Assembly (NCBI GenBank): GCA_002409585.1
Contig: DHNP01000045.1
Span: 75,368-139,367 of the forward strand
DNA length: 64,000 nucleotides
Reading direction: 5' to 3'
Origin: Ruminococcaceae bacterium UBA5413
GTDB lineage: Bacteria; Bacillota; Clostridia; Oscillospirales; Acutalibacteraceae
The notes below the pieces were generated by a model. The model was not told where the DNA came from. It saw nothing but the letters and a program-made list of their open reading frames with translations, and searched no databases. Each line of letters begins with the position of its first letter. The first letter of the stretch is position 1. Made by a program: the position numbers and the translations under genes. This document shows positions 32,457 to 41,434 of the stretch, piece after piece.

Positions 32457-33860
32457 ATGAAACTTTCACTTGGAACACAGCAGGCCCAAAAACAAAGCCA
32501 AAAACTTGTTTTGACCGCACAAATGAAAGAGTCCTTAAAGATACTGCAAATGCCGCTGCCTGAACTCAAAAGCAAAGTTGAAAACGAAATAACCGAAAAT
32601 CCGGTGCTTGAGTACCTCGGCCCCGCACAGGAAGGCGACGGCATAAGGCCGCCGTGGCTTGCCGGCAGTACGCCAAACACCGGCGGCAGGCATACAGATG
32701 AAAACTTTGACCCTTTCTATGCCATTTCTAAAAAGGACACATTTTATGATTTTCTGCGCGGGCAGTTATATGAGACAAATATACCCCGCGGCATTTCTGA
32801 AATATGCGGCTATATAATAGAAAACATAGACAGCCGCGGTTACCTTACGGTTTCGGCCGAAGAAATTGCAGAGGCTACAGGCGCAAAGCCAGCCCATGTG
32901 GCAGAGGCGCTCCGCACCGTACGGCAGTTCGACCCGCCCGGAGTGTGCGCGCAAAACCTAAGCGACTGCCTTACTTTGCAGCTCGGACGCCTTCCCGGGT
33001 GTGACGTGTACGCATTTGAAATAGCCGGCAATTACCTTAAGCTTTTGTCCGAAAATAAAATTACGTCCATAGCAAAAGAACTCTGCATTACTGCGGCAAG
33101 GGCACAGTCATGCTGCAATATAATTAAAAGCCTCAACCCCATACCGGCAAGCGGATACGACACGGGCGGAGATAACATTTTCGTTGTGCCCGAAGCCGAA
33201 ATATTTAAAGGCGGCGAGGGTAAATTAAAAGTAAAAAACAACGGCGGTTATATGCCTAAAGTATATATAAACAGCTTTTACCTCCGTCTTGCCAAAAAAA
33301 GCCCCGATAAAGAAACTGAAAAATACCTGAAAGAAAAAATTAAGCGCGCGTCGGTACTTATCCTCGAAATATCAAACAGGGAAAAAACCATCACGCGCAT
33401 ACTTGAAAAAATCATTGAGCTTCAGCCGCAATACTTTGAGAAAGGGCCTAAATACCTTAAACCAATGGCTTTAAAAGACATAGCGGATACTATGGGAGTG
33501 AACGAGTCGACGGTGTGCAGAGCCGTGCAGGGCAAATACATCCTGTGCCCGAACGGCGTTGTCAGCGTGCGGTCGCTTTTTACAAACCGCGTAGGCGGCT
33601 CCGGTTCATCAGCCGTAAGCGTACAAAACAAAATAATCGATATATTTAAAAGTGAAGACAGGTTAAGGCCGCTGTCAGACCAGGCTGTGGTTTCTATTTT
33701 ATCAAAAGATGCTGATATCAAAATTTCACGGAGAACCGTTGCAAAGTACAGGCAGCTACTGATGATTCCGCCTGCATCTAAAAGGAAAGTCTTCGCACCG
33801 CCGGAACCCGCCGGCAGGCAGCAGCCTGAACCCTGCAGGCAGAATAATACCGTTTTGTAA
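32457..33860 (+). CDS. rpoN: RNA polymerase sigma-54 factor
   Basis: 467 aa alternative sigma factor that reads -24/-12 promoters and needs AAA+ activators. N-terminal glutamine-rich activator-interacting region (QQAQKQSQKLVLTAQMKESL), core-binding middle domain, HTH (LKDIADTMGVNESTVCRAV) and the diagnostic RpoN box as SRRTVAKYRQ near residue 425. It follows ptsI by 47 bases with no terminator, so it should be made from the sigma-54 promoter before ptsH and could amplify its own expression. Confidence 0.96.
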   Translation: MKLSLGTQQAQKQSQKLVLTAQMKESLKILQMPLPELKSKVENEITENPVLEYLGPAQEGDGIRPPWLAGSTPNTGGRHTDENFDPFYAISKKDTFYDFLRGQLYETNIPRGISEICGYIIENIDSRGYLTVSAEEIAEATGAKPAHVAEALRTVRQFDPPGVCAQNLSDCLTLQLGRLPGCDVYAFEIAGNYLKLLSENKITSIAKELCITAARAQSCCNIIKSLNPIPASGYDTGGDNIFVVPEAEIFKGGEGKLKVKNNGGYMPKVYINSFYLRLAKKSPDKETEKYLKEKIKRASVLILEISNREKTITRILEKIIELQPQYFEKGPKYLKPMALKDIADTMGVNESTVCRAVQGKYILCPNGVVSVRSLFTNRVGGSGSSAVSVQNKIIDIFKSEDRLRPLSDQAVVSILSKDADIKISRRTVAKYRQLLMIPPASKRKVFAPPEPAGRQQPEPCRQNNTVL

Positions 33861-33889
33861 AAACCGCCGCCCAAAACGGCGGTTTTTTT
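33861..33889 (+). terminator. Terminator of the ptsH-ptsI-rpoN operon
   Basis: AAACCGCCG (33861-33869) pairs with CGGCGGTTT (33877-33885), followed by TTTT. Immediately after the rpoN stop codon. Confidence 0.92.
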
Positions 33890-34034
33890 ATGCCTGTATA
33901 TAATTTACTCTTTAATATTGTTTTATTTAATTACATACCAAAACAAAAAAATTGAAATATTTTACCTGCCCGCTTCAATAACATGCGGTATTGGTTTATT
34001 ATATGTATATGATAATAAGGAAAGGTTGATTTAT

Positions 34035-34703
34035 TTGCTTAAAGCCGTAATTTTCGATATGGACGGACTGATGATTGACACGGAACGCCTTACCGTAAAG
34101 ATATGGGGCAGGCTCGGCAGGGAATATGGTTACAGCGGTATACCCGAAGCCGCCCCGCACACTATGGGGCTTAGGAAAGATGCCTCAAAAAAATTTTTTT
34201 CTGAGCATTTCGGCAAAGAGTTTCCTTTCGACGAGTTTATGGGGAAAAGCTCCGCCATCTCGGAAAAATATTTAAGAACAAACGGCGTACCGGTCATGCC
34301 GGGGCTTTTCGAACTGCTTGACTTTTTGAAATCAAAGAAGCTCCTGCTCGCCGTGGCAACTTCAACAGCCCGCGAGCGCGCCATGTTTTGCCTTAACGAT
34401 ATTGACGCGGCGAAATATTTTGATAAAATAATATGCGGCGATATGGTTGAAAAGAGCAAGCCCGACCCCGACATCTACCTTAAAACAGCCGCCGCGCTGG
34501 GCGCTGCCCCTTCTTCATGCGCCGTACTCGAGGATTCGCCCAACGGCGCTGCGGCGGGCATCGCCGCAGGCATGGCGACTGTCATGGTGCCGGATCTTGC
34601 CGCACCGGACGAAAACCTACGCAAAAGTCTTTTTGCCTGCGTCGGTTCTTTGACAGAAACCGTGCCGATCTTTGACAAAATGCTTTGCGGGTGCCGTGCG
34701 TGA
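34035..34703 (+). CDS. HAD-superfamily sugar-phosphatase/phosphomutase-like hydrolase
   Basis: 222 aa haloacid dehalogenase family protein, beta-phosphoglucomutase-like subgroup. Motif I is VIFDMDGLMIDTE (nucleophile Asp), motif II VATSTARER, motif III Lys in SKPDPDIY and motif IV VLEDSPNGAAAG. TTG 34035 preceded by AAAGG is chosen; the longer frame from 33918 adds an unusual 39-residue leader. It overlaps the next gene by 4 bases (GTGA). Substrate not predictable. Confidence 0.85.
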   Translation: MLKAVIFDMDGLMIDTERLTVKIWGRLGREYGYSGIPEAAPHTMGLRKDASKKFFSEHFGKEFPFDEFMGKSSAISEKYLRTNGVPVMPGLFELLDFLKSKKLLLAVATSTARERAMFCLNDIDAAKYFDKIICGDMVEKSKPDPDIYLKTAAALGAAPSSCAVLEDSPNGAAAGIAAGMATVMVPDLAAPDENLRKSLFACVGSLTETVPIFDKMLCGCRA

Positions 34704-35140
34704 CAATACTCGTTGACGCCGACGCATGCCCGGTAAAGGAAATTATCGTAAGGCTTGCAAAAAAGCGCAGGATACCTGTAATAATGTTTATAGACACAAG
34801 CCACGTCCTAAACGACGGCTACAGTACCGTTATAACTGTTGACAAAGGACGTGACAGCGCGGATATAGAGCTCGTAAACCGTATCTCCCCAGGCGACATA
34901 GTAGTTACGCAGGACTTCGGCGTGGCGGCCGTTTCGCTTGCGCGCGGCGCGAAGGCACTTAACCAAAACGGCATGGTTTACAGCAGCGAAAACATTGACA
35001 GGCTTCTTTTTGAACGGGCGCTCGGACAAAAAATAAGGCGCGCGGGCGGCAAATCCGGTAAAATCCGCCGGCGCACCGCAAAGGACGATAAAAATTTTGA
35101 GGCGGAGTTAAAAAAGCTCGCGGGCAGTCCGCCTGTATAG
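34700..35140 (+). CDS. YaiI/YqxD family protein (UPF0178, DUF188)
   Basis: About 146 aa. Starts VTILVDADACPVK and has VITVDKGRDSADIELVN and VVTQDFGVAAVSLARGA, the recognised UPF0178 pattern, a PIN-like fold; no firm function is known. GTG start at 34700 overlaps the HAD stop as GTGA; the frame extends to TTG 34685 but the family starts at the VDADACP strand. Confidence 0.88.
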   Translation: MTILVDADACPVKEIIVRLAKKRRIPVIMFIDTSHVLNDGYSTVITVDKGRDSADIELVNRISPGDIVVTQDFGVAAVSLARGAKALNQNGMVYSSENIDRLLFERALGQKIRRAGGKSGKIRRRTAKDDKNFEAELKKLAGSPPV

Positions 35141-35198
35141 CATTTATTTATTGTATTGAGGCAAATCTTAAAATTTTATGAAATTTGGTGGTAAACTT

Positions 35199-36617
35199 AT
35201 GCAGAATTACGACGTCATAATCATCGGCGCCGGCCCCGCCGGTATATTCACAGCGCTTGAGCTTGACAAACTCGCGCCGGAAATGAAAGTCCTTATGGTC
35301 GACTCCGGCAGCAGCATAGACAACCGCTCATGCCCCGCAAGGACTACCGGCCAGTGTATGCACTGCAGCACGTGCGCCATAATGAACGGCTGGGCTGGCG
35401 CGGGTGCGTTCTCAGACGGTAAATTATCACTTTCAGAAGAAATCGGCGGCAATTTAACGGACTATATGACAGCAGATGAAGCGCGTTCGCTTATAAAATA
35501 CGCCGACGGCATTTACCTTAAGTACGGCGCTCCTGATATCGTCTACGGTAAAGACAGCAAATTTGCCGAAAAGCTCTCCTATGCCGCAAGAAAGGAAAAT
35601 ATAAGGCTCATTCCCTACCCTGTCCGCCATATGGGCACCGAATATTCGTACAAGGTGCTGCAGGCCATGTACAGATACCTCAGTTCAAAGCCCAATTTTA
35701 AGTTTTTAGAGCATACTACGGCCGATACCATAGATACGCAGAACGGCGAGGCTAAAGGCGTATGGATAAAAAGCCGCGACGGTGTACGCACCCTTGTGCA
35801 GGCTCCATACGTTGTAGCGGCGCCCGGGCGCGGCGGAGCAGAATGGCTCTCACGCATTGCGGCTGAAAACGGCCTTGAAACAACGAACAACGAAGTAGAC
35901 ATCGGCGTACGCGTCGAAGTCCCCAACGCCGTTATGGATAAGCTTACAAAAAGCCTTTACGAAGCAAAACTTATATATTATTCGGATACGTTTGAAAATA
36001 AAGTCCGCACCTTTTGCATGAACCCGGGCGGTATAGTAAGCGAGGAGCGTTACAGCACCGGCACGGGCAAAAGCATAGCCGTCGTTAACGGCCACTCATA
36101 CGCCGACGAGGACAAACGCACTGAAAACACAAACTTTGCCCTGCTTGTCTCAACAAGCTTTACAAAGCCCTTCAACCAGCCTATAGAGTACGGACGCTAC
36201 ATCGCCCAGCTCGGCAATATGCTGACAGGCGGAGGCATAATGGTGCAGCGCCTCGGCGACCTGCTGCTCGGCAGGCGCACTGACGAAAACCGGCTTAAGC
36301 GCTCAACCACAAGGCCTACCCTTAAAAGCGCCGTCCCCGGAGACCTTTCGTTCGTCCTTCCGCACAGGCATCTCACAAGCATAGTAGAGTCGCTCAAAGC
36401 TTTCGACAGGCTTGCCCCGGGGCTTTACTCCAAGAATACCCTGCTGTACGGCGTTGAGGTGAAGTTTTATTCTTCAAAAGTTGCCGTAAGCAGCAACTTT
36501 GAAACAGCTGTTAAAAACATGTACGCCATAGGCGACGGTGCCGGCATAACGAGGGGGCTTATGCAGGCTTCTGTAACAGGCGTCGCCGTAGCGAGGAATA
36601 TAGCCGGCAAAACATGA
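35199..36617 (+). CDS. FAD-dependent dehydrogenase (COG2509 type)
   Basis: 472 aa flavoprotein. N-terminal dinucleotide motif DVIIIGAGPAGIFTALEL, a conserved Cys-rich loop CPARTTGQCMHCSTC followed by WAGAGAFSDGKLSL, and the C-terminal AIGDGAGITRGLMQASVTG cofactor motif. This matches the uncharacterised NAD(P)/FAD-dependent dehydrogenases common in Clostridia. GGTGG precedes ATG 35199. Substrate unknown. Confidence 0.85.
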   Translation: MQNYDVIIIGAGPAGIFTALELDKLAPEMKVLMVDSGSSIDNRSCPARTTGQCMHCSTCAIMNGWAGAGAFSDGKLSLSEEIGGNLTDYMTADEARSLIKYADGIYLKYGAPDIVYGKDSKFAEKLSYAARKENIRLIPYPVRHMGTEYSYKVLQAMYRYLSSKPNFKFLEHTTADTIDTQNGEAKGVWIKSRDGVRTLVQAPYVVAAPGRGGAEWLSRIAAENGLETTNNEVDIGVRVEVPNAVMDKLTKSLYEAKLIYYSDTFENKVRTFCMNPGGIVSEERYSTGTGKSIAVVNGHSYADEDKRTENTNFALLVSTSFTKPFNQPIEYGRYIAQLGNMLTGGGIMVQRLGDLLLGRRTDENRLKRSTTRPTLKSAVPGDLSFVLPHRHLTSIVESLKAFDRLAPGLYSKNTLLYGVEVKFYSSKVAVSSNFETAVKNMYAIGDGAGITRGLMQASVTGVAVARNIAGKT

Positions 36618-36641
36618 CGTTTTTCCCTTAAGGCGCATAAA

Positions 36642-36680
36642 AAAACGGATGCCGCGTCAACCCTGCCGGCATCTGTTTTT
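36642..36680. terminator. Bidirectional terminator between the dehydrogenase and rodA
   Basis: AACGGATGCCG (36644-36654) pairs with CGGCATCTGTT (36667-36677) with one G-U. T-runs follow on both strands (TTTTTAT on plus, TTTTTTTATGC on minus), suiting the two convergent genes. Confidence 0.88.
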
Positions 36681-36690
36681 ATACTGCTGA

Positions 36691-37854
36691 CTAATATGAT
36701 ACTTTTTTGACAGTTACTTTATCCGTATTTATTTTATGCATATAAACATTGAGGACAAGGCCGAACCCAAAGTAGAGGCAAGCGGCCGACGACCCCCCCG
36801 CACTGAAAAACGGCAGCGTTACGCCCATTACCGGCAGCAGGTCCATGCACATGCCGAGGTTAAAAATCGCCTGCGAGGCTATCATGCCGAAAAATCCCAT
36901 GCATATGGAGCTGCCGAGCATGTCCGTCGCACACCTCGCTGTATGCAGAGTACGTAAAAGTAAAAAGAACAAAAGGGCTATAAGTATTATGCAGCCTATA
37001 AACCCCAGCTGTTCGCCGGCAACGGAAAAAATAAAGTCTGACTGCTGCAGCGGCACGGAGCCTTTATTTACCCGCGGGCTTACAAAAAGGCCGCGCCCCC
37101 ACAGCCCCCCGCTGCCTATGGACATCCTGCCCTGTATCTGGTGGAAGCCGTAGTTTAGTTTGTCCGACTCCAAATTATAAGTGACGAGTATGCGTTCTTT
37201 TTGGTATTCGCTTAAGATGTCGTATTTCCACGCAAGCGGCACCGCCGCCGCCGCAAAGGCAAAAAGCACCGCGAAATACCTAAGCTGTATACCCGCCCCA
37301 AAAGCCATCGCGAGGAACATGCAGAAAAAGATGACGCCGGCTCCGTCGTCGCCTTGTAAATGGACGAGAGCAATCGGTATAAGCGCATGAAACGCGAGCA
37401 GGACAACATGCAGAGGGCTTTTTAACAGGCCGCGCTCATTAAGAGCGTCCAAATGCTTTGAAAAAGTTACCATAAAGCCTATTTTAACGAGCTCGCTCGG
37501 CTGAAACGTAAGCCCCCCGGGCAGCTTTATCCAGGCTTTTGCGTGTACTCCGCCTGTGTTGACTATTTCTTTGCCGAAAAGCAGCGTGTAAATTATAAGG
37601 AACAGGCAAAAGCCCGCTATGACGTACCAAAAGTTTGATATTTCCCTGTAATCTATCGCCGTAAGCAGCAGCGCGCCTATATATCCGACTATAATGGCGA
37701 CCAGCTGCGTAGTAAAGTAACTTACTGACTTCCCTTCCGGGTTAGGCACCGTTTTAAGCAGAAGAAGACTGTAAAACGAAATAGCAAACATTAAAAGCCA
37801 ATAAACCTTGTCCGTCCTTTTAAAGTATCCTGCGAAAGATTGTACAACGCGCAT
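36691..37854 (-). CDS. rodA: SEDS-family peptidoglycan polymerase RodA
   Basis: 387 aa integral membrane glycan polymerase for cell elongation; FtsW and SpoVE are relatives. About ten membrane segments. Recognisable SEDS blocks: GGVHAKAWIKLPGGLTFQPS, LQGDDGAGVIFF, INKG-like VSPRVNKGSVPLQQSDFIFS, and FFSAGGSSAACLYFGFGLVL. Length and the QPSE motif favour RodA over FtsW. No partner PBP or mreBCD lies next to it; the divergent neighbour is fhs. Confidence 0.88.
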   Translation of the reverse strand: MRVVQSFAGYFKRTDKVYWLLMFAISFYSLLLLKTVPNPEGKSVSYFTTQLVAIIVGYIGALLLTAIDYREISNFWYVIAGFCLFLIIYTLLFGKEIVNTGGVHAKAWIKLPGGLTFQPSELVKIGFMVTFSKHLDALNERGLLKSPLHVVLLAFHALIPIALVHLQGDDGAGVIFFCMFLAMAFGAGIQLRYFAVLFAFAAAAVPLAWKYDILSEYQKERILVTYNLESDKLNYGFHQIQGRMSIGSGGLWGRGLFVSPRVNKGSVPLQQSDFIFSVAGEQLGFIGCIILIALLFFLLLRTLHTARCATDMLGSSICMGFFGMIASQAIFNLGMCMDLLPVMGVTLPFFSAGGSSAACLYFGFGLVLNVYMHKINTDKVTVKKVSY

Positions 37855-38009
37855 TGCTTCACCCCTCTGTTTATATCAATAAATGCCGCGGCTTAACCGC
37901 AGGCCCCCTTTTTACTAAGGCTACCCATTATTATAAAGTGTAACCGCAAAACATTCAAGCCGCGGGCGGTTTTATTTTCACCGGTATTTTTTACTTGTAT
38001 AAAATATGT

Positions 38010-38015
38010 TATAAT
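38010..38015 (+). promoter_or_regulatory. -10 element of the fhs promoter
   Basis: A perfect TATAAT, 51 bases before the fhs start. The -35 region falls in a T-rich tract (near 37988, TTTTTA) and is poor. Confidence 0.4.
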
Positions 38016-38065
38016 AATACAAATACATTGTACATTTCCATACCATAAGGAATGAGGAACGAAAA

Positions 38066-39730
38066 ATGACCGACATTGAAATAGCACAAAAAACAAAGCT
38101 TGTCCCTATTGTAAAAATTGCCGAAAAGCTTGGCCTTAAAGAGGACGAGCTTGATTTGTACGGCAAATACAAAGCAAAGGTAAACGCTTCCGCTTTTAGA
38201 AGGCTCTCCGGTAAAAAAGACGGCAAGCTTGTACTCGTTACCGCTATTAACCCCACCCCCGCCGGTGAGGGAAAAACAACAGTGACGGTAGGTTTGGGTG
38301 AAGCAATGTCAAAGATAGGCAAAAACGCCGTTATAGCCCTGCGCGAGCCGTCGCTCGGCCCGGTTTTCGGCATAAAGGGCGGCGCGGCCGGCGGCGGCAT
38401 GGCGCAGGTGGTGCCGATGGAGGACATAAACCTGCACTTTACCGGCGACTTCCACGCTATAACCTCCGCCAACAACCTTCTCTGCGCCATGATTGACAAC
38501 CATATCATGCACGGCAACGAGCTTAACATCGACCCGCGCAGTATCCTTGTCCCGCGCTGCATGGATATGAACGACAGGCAGCTGCGCCATATGGTGACGG
38601 GGCTTGGCGGAAAAACAGGCGGCGTTCCGCGCGAAGACGCTTTCTGCATAACGGCGGCTTCGGAAGTAATGGCCGTGTTCTGCCTTGCCGAGGGAATTGA
38701 CGACCTGAAAAACCGCCTTGGGAGCATACTCGCCGCCTATACATACGACGGCGAGCCGGTTTACGCGCGCGATTTAAAGGCCGAAGGCGCAATGACCGCT
38801 TTGCTTAAAGATGCCTTAAAACCGAATTTAGTGCAGACCATAGAAGGTACTCCCGCAATAATGCACGGGGGACCTTTTGCAAACATAGCGCACGGATGCA
38901 ACTCCGTGGCAGCTACGCGCCTCGGGTTAAAGCTCGCCGACTACTGCATTACAGAGGCTGGCTTCGGTTCAGACCTCGGCGCGGAAAAATTCATGGATAT
39001 AAAGTGCCGCCTGGCGGGTTTGAAGCCGGCGGCCGTCGTACTTGTGGCAACAGCGCGCGCCATTAAGTACAACGGCGGAGTACCTAAAAACGAAACAGGA
39101 CACGAAAACCTCGAAGCGCTTAAAAAAGGCATCTGCAACCTCGGCGCCCATATCTCAAACATCAAAAAATTCGGCGTGCCGCTCGTAGTAGCTATAAACC
39201 GCTTTGAAAGCGACACGGAGCAGGAACTCGCTTTCATAGAAAAATACTGCCGTGAAAACGGAGCTGACTTCGCCTTGTCTGAGGGCTTTTCAAAGGGCGG
39301 CGCCGGAGGCACAGATTTAGCGGAAAAGGTTTGCTTAGCCGCAGGAAAGCCGTCAGCTTTTAAGCCGCTATATGATGCTTCATTGCCTATAAAAGAAAAA
39401 ATCGGAACCATAGCTGCTGAAATATACGGTGCGGACGGGGTAAGCTACACGCAGAAAGCATTAAAATCGCTTAAGGAAATCGAAGCGCTCGGTGCTGACA
39501 GGCTGCCGGTCTGCATAGCAAAGACACAGTACTCGCTCTCAGACGATCCCAAACTTCTGGGCCGCCCGTCAGGCTTTAAAATAACCATACGCGACATGCA
39601 TCTTTCGGGCGGCGCAGGCTTTATTGTGGCATACGCTGGGAATATACTCACTATGCCCGGCCTGCCTAAACATCCGGCGGCAGAAAACATAGACGTCGGG
39701 AGCGGCGGACTTATATCGGGCCTTTTTTAA
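38066..39730 (+). CDS. fhs: Formate-tetrahydrofolate ligase
   Basis: ATP-dependent activation of formate to 10-formyl-THF, an entry of one-carbon units used in purine synthesis and in the Wood-Ljungdahl methyl branch. 554 aa, full length. P-loop PTPAGEGKTTVTVGLGEA, then LREPSLGPVFGIKGGAAGGG and YTQKALKSL. ATG behind a GAGG site. No other one-carbon gene is in the window, so an acetogenic role cannot be claimed. Confidence 0.97.
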   Translation: MTDIEIAQKTKLVPIVKIAEKLGLKEDELDLYGKYKAKVNASAFRRLSGKKDGKLVLVTAINPTPAGEGKTTVTVGLGEAMSKIGKNAVIALREPSLGPVFGIKGGAAGGGMAQVVPMEDINLHFTGDFHAITSANNLLCAMIDNHIMHGNELNIDPRSILVPRCMDMNDRQLRHMVTGLGGKTGGVPREDAFCITAASEVMAVFCLAEGIDDLKNRLGSILAAYTYDGEPVYARDLKAEGAMTALLKDALKPNLVQTIEGTPAIMHGGPFANIAHGCNSVAATRLGLKLADYCITEAGFGSDLGAEKFMDIKCRLAGLKPAAVVLVATARAIKYNGGVPKNETGHENLEALKKGICNLGAHISNIKKFGVPLVVAINRFESDTEQELAFIEKYCRENGADFALSEGFSKGGAGGTDLAEKVCLAAGKPSAFKPLYDASLPIKEKIGTIAAEIYGADGVSYTQKALKSLKEIEALGADRLPVCIAKTQYSLSDDPKLLGRPSGFKITIRDMHLSGGAGFIVAYAGNILTMPGLPKHPAAENIDVGSGGLISGLF

Positions 39731-39783
39731 AGCCCAAGCGCGGGCACATACACGCGCGCATATTAACTCTTTAAAATAAAATG

Positions 39784-39807
39784 AAGCGGCACTTTAAAGC
39801 GCCGCTT
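39784..39807. terminator. Possible terminator after fhs
   Basis: AAGCGGC (39784-39790) and GCCGCTT (39801-39807) form a 7-bp stem with an extensible inner CTTTAAAG, but no clear U-run follows. Confidence 0.45.
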
Positions 39808-39824
39808 GCTTAGGCGGGATTTTT

Positions 39825-40250
39825 ATGGTCAGCGTTACAACCGGATCGGAAAATGAAACGGAAGCACTCGGTGAAAAAATATCGTCAAAATTAAAAGGCG
39901 GAGAAGTTCTCGCCCTTTTCGGCGGCATGGGCATGGGAAAAACTGCCTTTACGCGTGGCCTTGCCAAAGGCCTCGGAGTTAGAAGCGGCGTTTCAAGCCC
40001 TACGTTTGCGCTTATGCATGAATACCGGGGACGGTTAACCGTTTACCATTTTGATATGTTCCGCATAGAAACATGGGACGACCTTTCTTCAACGGGCTTT
40101 TTCGACTGCATTGACGCGGGCGGTGTAACGGTAATTGAATGGAGCGAAAACATTGAAAACGCACTGCCCGCAGGATCAATAAAAATACGCATATCACGCG
40201 GCCAAAACGACAACCTGCGTGTTTTTGAAATAGAGGGAATGGATATATGA
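39825..40250 (+). CDS. tsaE: tRNA threonylcarbamoyladenosine biosynthesis ATPase TsaE
   Basis: 141 aa ATPase required for t6A37 formation in ANN-decoding tRNAs, acting on the TsaB-TsaD complex. Walker A GGMGMGKTAFTRGLAKGL, SSPTFALMHEYRG and FDMFRIET, VTVIEWSEN are the TsaE signatures. It overlaps tsaB by 4 bases (ATGA). Confidence 0.95.
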   Translation: MVSVTTGSENETEALGEKISSKLKGGEVLALFGGMGMGKTAFTRGLAKGLGVRSGVSSPTFALMHEYRGRLTVYHFDMFRIETWDDLSSTGFFDCIDAGGVTVIEWSENIENALPAGSIKIRISRGQNDNLRVFEIEGMDI

Positions 40251-40960
40251 TGATACTTGCCGTAGACTCCTCGGCCGTGGCCGCTTCAGCCGCCATAGTA
40301 AGCAGCGGGAAAATCACGGGGGAATTTTACATCAACACAAGACTGACCCACAGCCAGACTCTTATGCCGATGATACACGACCTGCTCGTGTGCACACAGA
40401 CCGATATAAAAGACATAGATTTATTTGCGGTTTCTTCCGGCCCAGGTTCCTTTACAGGGATAAGGATAGGCATAGCGAGCGTAAAAGGCCTTGCGTTTCC
40501 GCTCGGCAAGCCGTGCGCTGGAGTTTCTACGCTTGAGGCGATAGCATATAACCTTGAACATATGGAAGGTACGGTGTGCGCCGTAATGGATGCCCGCTGC
40601 GGGCAGGTTTACAACGCCGTATTTTCCGCCGACGGCAAAAAGCTGCAGCGTTTAACACCCGACAGGGCCATATCCGTTGAAGAACTTTCGCGTGAATGTG
40701 AAAAATATGCCAAACCTATTTTTTTGGCCGGCGACGGCGCAAAATTGTGCTATAATGATATACGGTTTAAAGCGCTCGGCGCCGCGCTTCCTCCTGAGCC
40801 GTTGATTTACCAGCGCGCGTGCTCAGTGGCACAAGCAGCCGAGCATGCAGCCGCGGAAGGTAAAACCGTGCCATCGGCTGACCTAATGCCTGTTTACCTG
40901 CGGCCGGCGCAGGCGCAGCGTGCATTAAAAAATAAATTATCGGAGGGTAAAAAACTATGA
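40247..40960 (+). CDS. tsaB: tRNA threonylcarbamoyladenosine biosynthesis protein TsaB
   Basis: 237 aa ASKHA-fold partner of TsaD. Opens with ILAVDSSAVAASAAIV and has the diagnostic FAVSSGPGSFTGIRIGI and VMDARCGQVYNAVF. Overlaps tsaE at its start and rpiB at its end by 4 bases each. In many genomes rimI follows tsaB; here rpiB takes that place. Confidence 0.95.
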   Translation: MMILAVDSSAVAASAAIVSSGKITGEFYINTRLTHSQTLMPMIHDLLVCTQTDIKDIDLFAVSSGPGSFTGIRIGIASVKGLAFPLGKPCAGVSTLEAIAYNLEHMEGTVCAVMDARCGQVYNAVFSADGKKLQRLTPDRAISVEELSRECEKYAKPIFLAGDGAKLCYNDIRFKALGAALPPEPLIYQRACSVAQAAEHAAAEGKTVPSADLMPVYLRPAQAQRALKNKLSEGKKL

Positions 40961-41400
40961 TTGCTTTAGGGGCTGACCACGGCGGTTTCAAACTCAAAGA
41001 AGCTGTAAAAAAATACCTCGAATCTGAAAACATAGAGTACAAGGACTTCGGGACATTCAGTGAAGAATCGGTAGATTACCCTGTCTTTGCCGCAAAAGTA
41101 GGGCATTTCATTATGGACGGAAAGGCCGAGCAGGGCATCTTGTGCTGCGGGACAGGCATAGGCATAAGCATCGCTGCAAACAAGATAAAAGGCATACGGG
41201 CGGCGGTATGCACAAACGCTTTCTGCGCGGAGTTCTGCCGGCGCCACAACAACGCCAACATACTCTGTATGGGCGGAAGGGTCATAGACGAAAAACAGGC
41301 GGTAGAACTTGCAAAAATATTTTTGAATACTCCTTTTGAGGGCGGCCGTCACGGAAGGCGTGTTGACGAGATTGCCCAAATTGAACGTGGGGAACTGTAA
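40957..41400 (+). CDS. rpiB: Ribose 5-phosphate isomerase B
   Basis: 147 aa RpiB/LacAB family enzyme interconverting ribulose-5-P and ribose-5-P. MIALGADHGGFKLKEAVKKY at the start, the catalytic CCGTGIGISIAANKI, and RRHNNANILCMGGRVI. GGAGG-like site (CGGAGGG) inside the end of tsaB. It supplies ribose phosphate, fitting the upp gene next to it. Confidence 0.94.
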   Translation: MIALGADHGGFKLKEAVKKYLESENIEYKDFGTFSEESVDYPVFAAKVGHFIMDGKAEQGILCCGTGIGISIAANKIKGIRAAVCTNAFCAEFCRRHNNANILCMGGRVIDEKQAVELAKIFLNTPFEGGRHGRRVDEIAQIERGEL

Positions 41401-41434
41401 TTTTGAATATCTTATAAATGGAGGATATATATTA

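Noticed and set aside
37855..38065. Tetrahydrofolate riboswitch before fhs
   Set aside because: The region has inverted repeats (GCCGCGGCTT at 37885 and AAGCCGCGG at 37957) but none of the folate riboswitch consensus blocks that I can recall.
41336..41434. N-terminal extension of upp
   Set aside because: It lies over the end of rpiB in another frame, and a GGAGG site supports the internal ATG at 41435.
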